Assembly: GCA_034411955.1 (NCBI GenBank)
Contig: DAOUMF010000036.1
Span: forward strand, 1-16,161
Direction of reading: 5' to 3'
Length of the DNA: 16,161 nt
Origin: DAOUMF01 sp034411955
GTDB taxonomy: Bacteria > Chloroflexota > Dehalococcoidia > SM23-28-2 > RBG-16-64-32
Under the pieces are notes generated by a model that saw only the letters and a list, made by a program, of their open reading frames with translations, searched no databases and was not told the origin of the DNA. Positions within the stretch are counted from its first letter, which is position 1; each line of letters opens with the position of its first letter. Below, piece after piece: positions 13,231 through 16,161 of the stretch. Made by a program: the position numbers and the translations under genes.

Positions 13231-14097
13231 TCAGTTCCGCTCCACCGCTACTAGCGTGGGCTGGACCTCGACGATCTTCTCGTCACCCACTGCGCGGGCG
13301 TCCGCGCGCAGGATGCCGTACTCGTCGGCAGTGGTGAGCATCTGCGCCTGGGCAGGCGTGACCTGGAGGGTCGCCGTGGCCGCCGCCGGCTCCGTGTCGG
13401 CCTCTTTCACCTGCTCGGCGAAAGTGCCGCCTGAGGTGTTCGGCGTGAGGGTCTGGGCCAGGCCCAGGACCTTGACGTTCTGCAGCAGCGTCGTTGTCAG
13501 GACGAATCTGTCGAGGATGTTCCCCTCTTCTGCAGAAGCGGTGGCGGCTTGGGGTGGTTGCGAGATGTTGTAGCCCGTGCCGAACTGGGCAAGGATATCG
13601 TTGGCAGCCGCTACGCTGTTCACCTGGAATACGCCGACAGCGTCCACCTTGTCGCCGGGCTTGATGTTGCCCCCGGCGATCACCACCTCTCGTACCCCCA
13701 CGGAGACCGCACGCATGCCGGGGTCCACCTTGAAGGCCAGCCCGTCGCCGGCGACGTCGCTGACCATGGACGGCAGCAACTGGGCGTCGGCCGACACGTC
13801 CTCCGTGACCACTCGGTCCACCAGCTGGGCGCGACTGCTGAAGGCGTCCGCGTTGGCCTTGTCCGGCGACATGTACTCCACCTTGAGGTGGTCATTGGTG
13901 ATGCGGGTCTGGGCGGGGATGTCCTGGCTCGCCCGCACCACAGGCACGTTGCCGCCGCCGCTGCCGCTGTCCGCGCTGTTGATCGCCACGAATACGACGA
14001 TGGCGGCGATCGCGGCCAGGAGCAGTCCCAGGTAGAACACGTACCGTTGCGTCTTCTCTCCTCGTGGCCTGGTTATTGTGTGACCAGCCATTTCCAT
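13231..14097 (-). CDS. cpaB: Flp pilus assembly protein CpaB/RcpC
   Basis: The 288-residue protein has one N-terminal membrane helix (about 20-40) and a Gly/Ser-rich spacer. A SAF domain follows (about 51-112, VPVVRASQDIPAQTRITNDH ... VVTEDVSADAQLLPSMV), then the RcpC/CpaB C-terminal domain (FKVDPGMRAVSVGVREVVIA, GGNIKPGDKVDAVGVF, LQNVKVLGLAQTL). In Gram-negative Tad systems CpaB helps link the envelope parts around the secretin. Here no secretin gene follows; cpaE comes next. GGGGAGG lies 3 bases before ATG 14097 and 9 bases before ATG 14091, so the second Met may be the true start. A gap of about 100 bases separates it from the vWA gene upstream. Confidence 0.9.
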   Translation of the reverse strand: MEMAGHTITRPRGEKTQRYVFYLGLLLAAIAAIVVFVAINSADSGSGGGNVPVVRASQDIPAQTRITNDHLKVEYMSPDKANADAFSSRAQLVDRVVTEDVSADAQLLPSMVSDVAGDGLAFKVDPGMRAVSVGVREVVIAGGNIKPGDKVDAVGVFQVNSVAAANDILAQFGTGYNISQPPQAATASAEEGNILDRFVLTTTLLQNVKVLGLAQTLTPNTSGGTFAEQVKEADTEPAAATATLQVTPAQAQMLTTADEYGILRADARAVGDEKIVEVQPTLVAVERN

Positions 14098-14199
14098 TTA
14101 CCTCCCCTAGTTGGTTACTCTACAGGGTTCGATTCCGAATTCGGTGTGCGCCTCAGCGGCGCTGCTGCCTCGGTTCGCCTCTTTGCCTGCCATCATGGT

Positions 14200-15405
14200 T
14201 CAGTCCACCAGCCGCGATCCTGCGGCCAGTCGCCTGCCGACTTCTTCGAAGACGTCCGTCAGGTCCGAGCCTTCCGGCTCCTGGAAGAAGTGATCGTTGT
14301 CTGTCGCCATGTAACGTAGGAGCGTCTCGGCGGTCCGGTTGCGCCAGGCTCCTGTGTCATTTGCACAGGTGAAGCCGACGTCTGTGTTGTCGTTCGTGCC
14401 GTAGCCGATGGTGTAGATCTGAATGCCCTGAGCCTTTGCTATGTCGGCTTCCTGCGCGGCAAGGGCGCAGGGGTTGCCGCCTGTGGGACGGTTGGCGGCG
14501 CCGTCCGAGAGGAGGACTATCGCTTTCTGTGCCTCCTCCCGCGCGTAGCCGTACGCCGGGTCAAGATGCTGACGGGCCGCCCGGACAGGGTAGCCGATGT
14601 TCGTCCAGCCCGATGATTGGAGGCAGCCGAGCACTTGCAGCAGGCGGCTGCCGTTGTTGAGCGATCCATCCGAGCGCTTGTAGTCATCCCTGAGGGTGAC
14701 GACCAGCCAGTTGTCGTTCGGTGACCAGGGTTCGCTGGTGTCCACGCGGCAGACCCTGTTCTGCACGAATGATTGGGAGATGCTTGGCGGCAGGACGCCG
14801 AGCCCCACGCTCTGGAGATCCGGGTTGAGCACCTCCAGCATGGCGCGGGCGCCCTCTTTGGCTCTGTCCATATCACCGTCGTCCATGCTGCCGGTGCGGT
14901 CCAGGACGAGCACGATGTCGACGGGCGTGACGGCGGTGGTGCACTCGCCGCGACAGGCGGCGGCCGTCCCGGTGACGTCGCACCCCTCGTTGAGCCAGCA
15001 GCTATCACTGGCGCCGCCCAACAGCCGCAGGACCGGCATCAGCGTCAGCGGCGCGCTCAACTCGCCCTCGACGATTACCGTGTCGACGCCGGAGGGCTGG
15101 CAGTGAATGGGGTCGGTGGCCCGGCATTCGAAGCTTACGTCGATGGTGCTTCCGTCCAGGCCGTTGCGGGTTGCCCATTCGCGGGCGATCTCCTCGGCCA
15201 GGACTCTGTCCTCCGGGAGCTCCTGGGCGCCGGCCAGGGCGGCGGCGTCGGCTATGTGCTGGACGTGCTCGCGGCGCTGCAGGAAGAACCCCACATCCAC
15301 CACGATGGCGCCAAAGCCGATGAGCAGCACGAGCAGCATGAGGGCCATGATCAGCATTTGGCCGCTCTCTCGGCCTCGGGTCTGGCGGCATCGCCCGGTC
15401 AGCAT
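14200..15405 (-). CDS. TadG-like pilus protein with von Willebrand factor A domain
   Basis: The 401-residue product starts with a TadE/TadG-type region: a basic N-terminus, ESGQMLIMALMLLVLLIGFG and a helix DVGFFLQRREHVQHIADAAA (37-56). A vWA domain follows from about residue 160 to 395. The metal site (MIDAS) is visible as DRTGS (169-173, Thr in place of the first Ser), Thr268 and SDG with Asp301. Ten extracytoplasmic cysteines (94, 102, 136, 142, 151, 155, 219, 261, 313, 347) could form five disulfides. TadG-type vWA proteins are candidates for pilus tip or surface adhesion. The ATG start overlaps the tadE stop in ATGCTGA, a 7-base overlap that indicates coupled translation. Confidence 0.88.
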   Translation of the reverse strand: MLTGRCRQTRGRESGQMLIMALMLLVLLIGFGAIVVDVGFFLQRREHVQHIADAAALAGAQELPEDRVLAEEIAREWATRNGLDGSTIDVSFECRATDPIHCQPSGVDTVIVEGELSAPLTLMPVLRLLGGASDSCWLNEGCDVTGTAAACRGECTTAVTPVDIVLVLDRTGSMDDGDMDRAKEGARAMLEVLNPDLQSVGLGVLPPSISQSFVQNRVCRVDTSEPWSPNDNWLVVTLRDDYKRSDGSLNNGSRLLQVLGCLQSSGWTNIGYPVRAARQHLDPAYGYAREEAQKAIVLLSDGAANRPTGGNPCALAAQEADIAKAQGIQIYTIGYGTNDNTDVGFTCANDTGAWRNRTAETLLRYMATDNDHFFQEPEGSDLTDVFEEVGRRLAAGSRLVD

Positions 15406-15872
15406 CCGCTGCCTCCCCCAACAGCGCCATCCGGCTCTAGCTCCAGACGCATATCAGTGCACGAGCTGAGCGTGATGCTGCCGAAGGTGAGGTTGAGGAT
15501 CCTGCCCAGCGGCGTGATCAGGTTGTACTCGTAGTCGGCGCTCACGGCCACAGCATCGCCTTGGCCCACGCCGTCGCTGGCGAAGTCCTCGTAGGTCACG
15601 ACGACGTCGCCCGCGTCCAGGAGGCCGTTGGAGGTGGAGGCCGTGCGGTCCTGGATCTCCGCCACGGAGGCCCCCACGGTGCCCTCGCGGGCCCCCTCCC
15701 GGGTGGAGTTGGTGAGGACCAGCCAGCGGCTGAAGCCGACGCCGAAATCGGCGATGATGAACATGACGATGAGGAAGAGGGGCAGCACCAGGGCGAACTC
15801 CACCATGGACTGGCCCTTCTCTTTCCGGTGCCTTCTGCGGCCGGTGCTCATGTCCGTTTCTTGGCCTGCCAT
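15399..15872 (-). CDS. tadE: TadE-like minor pseudopilin
   Basis: The 157-residue product has a basic N-terminus, then KGQSMVEFALVLPLFLIVMF. This is the TadE signature, in which cleavage after Gly20 would leave Glu at position 5 and Phe at 6. The rest is extracytoplasmic and beta-rich, with Cys138 and the C-terminal Cys157. TadE pseudopilins are processed by the prepilin peptidase and support Flp pilus assembly. ATG 15872 has GAGG about 9 bases upstream; ATG 15851 is a weaker alternative. The gene lies 25 bases after flp and overlaps the vWA gene. Confidence 0.9.
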   Translation of the reverse strand: MAGQETDMSTGRRRHRKEKGQSMVEFALVLPLFLIVMFIIADFGVGFSRWLVLTNSTREGAREGTVGASVAEIQDRTASTSNGLLDAGDVVVTYEDFASDGVGQGDAVAVSADYEYNLITPLGRILNLTFGSITLSSCTDMRLELEPDGAVGGGSGC

Positions 15873-15897
15873 TGGTCCCGTCCTCTCTCGCCGCGCG

Positions 15898-16101
15898 CTA
15901 CGCTAGCGGGCAGCTCCCCGCGCCGCCCAGGCATGACGCGACGTCGTTGCCCCAGGTCTCGAACGCGCCGGTCAGACCGGTGCCAACGGTGGCGAACACG
16001 ATGGCCATGGAGATGACCAGGGTGATAAGACCGTACTCCACCATGTCCTGCCCCCGTTCGCTGAGCAGCACTCCTATGAGCCATCGCCTCACTCTGTCCA
16101 C
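15898..16101 (-). CDS. flp: Flp-type pilin
   Basis: The 67-residue prepilin has a 17-residue basic leader ending in SERG. QDMVEYGLITLVISMAIVFA then places Glu at +5 and Tyr at +6 after cleavage, the hallmark of Flp pilins. The mature pilin would have about 50 residues and be mostly one hydrophobic helix. The C-terminal end bears two cysteines (Cys57 and Cys64, in CLGGAGSC) that could form a small disulfide loop. The start is GTG 16101 with AGGAG 9 bases upstream; GTG 16092 is possible. It is the first tad gene in the window and the likely major pilin. Confidence 0.93.
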   Translation of the reverse strand: MDRVRRWLIGVLLSERGQDMVEYGLITLVISMAIVFATVGTGLTGAFETWGNDVASCLGGAGSCPLA

Positions 16102-16161
16102 AGCTTCTCTCTCCTCTTCTCTCTTCCCTCGAGACCTTGCGTTCTCTCAGGGCCTGGCGGC
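16102..16161 (-). other. Purine-rich leader upstream of flp, cut by right edge
   Basis: On the minus strand this is a GA-rich run (GAGGGAAGAGAGAAGAGGAG) ahead of the flp GTG. It includes the AGGAG ribosome binding site and probably belongs to the 5' untranslated region. No promoter is visible before the window ends. The end of an upstream gene cannot be excluded. Confidence 0.4.

Noticed and set aside
14125..14136. GGGTTCGATTCC on the plus strand, like a tRNA T-arm or attachment-site remnant
   Set aside because: No matching acceptor, D-arm or anticodon stem surrounds it, and no integrase or direct repeat is nearby.
14107..14196. 29-codon minus-strand ORF between the vWA gene and cpaB, starting 4 bases after the stop codon
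   Set aside because: There is no convincing ribosome binding site, no hydrophobic or domain signal and no recognisable family; a 100-base gap can hold such a frame by chance.

Overview
The window is GC-rich bacterial chromosome. Every confidently identified gene lies on the minus strand, so transcription runs from high to low coordinates. The best guess for the source is Chloroflexota, perhaps a Dehalococcoidia-like lineage. This is inferred from a Tad/Flp pilus locus with no secretin gene (a single-membrane cell), lipoproteins with Thr/Pro-rich linkers, an FG-GAP surface protein ending in a VGGIAEL-type tail, and the gene neighbourhoods. It is not proven by any marker phylogeny.

Region 1 (1-2566) is surface and accessory DNA. 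It holds the 5' part of a lipoprotein gene that runs off the left edge, a 560-base stretch with only a doubtful small ORF on the plus strand, and a seven-repeat FG-GAP beta-propeller protein with a signal peptide and a C-terminal membrane anchor.

Region 2 (2567-5608) is core translation and secretion. Two tRNA genes, Arg(CCU) and Ala(CGC), each have a consensus -10 box. Upstream of them is the operon ffh-rpsP-khpA-rimM, driven by a strong promoter only a few bases from the ffh start codon. The ffh product has an unusual G3 motif (DTVGY instead of DTAGR). The rpsP product carries a C-terminal extension of about 100 residues that contains a 25-residue repeat.

Region 3 (5617-8642) is gap (GAPDH), followed by a cation-diffusion-facilitator metal exporter and a thioredoxin-like lipoprotein. 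The reading frames overlap end to end, which suggests one translationally coupled transcript from a promoter just upstream of gap.

Region 4 (8641-16161) is a Tad pilus operon in the order flp, tadE, a tadG-like vWA protein, cpaB, cpaE/tadZ, cpaF/tadA, tadB, tadC. It is closed by a perfect 15-bp hairpin terminator. Flp is the pilin. The TadE and vWA proteins are minor pseudopilin or tip candidates. CpaF is the motor ATPase, TadB and TadC form the membrane platform, CpaE localises the machine and CpaB is an envelope assembly protein. The prepilin peptidase is not in the window and may lie beyond the right edge.

No CRISPR array, insertion sequence, phage gene or defence system was seen. No wholly new system stands out. 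The points most worth a second look are the altered Ffh GTPase motifs, the C-terminal VGGIAEL tail of the FG-GAP protein, the gap-CDF-thioredoxin lipoprotein operon, and the cysteine-bearing secretin-less Tad pilus.
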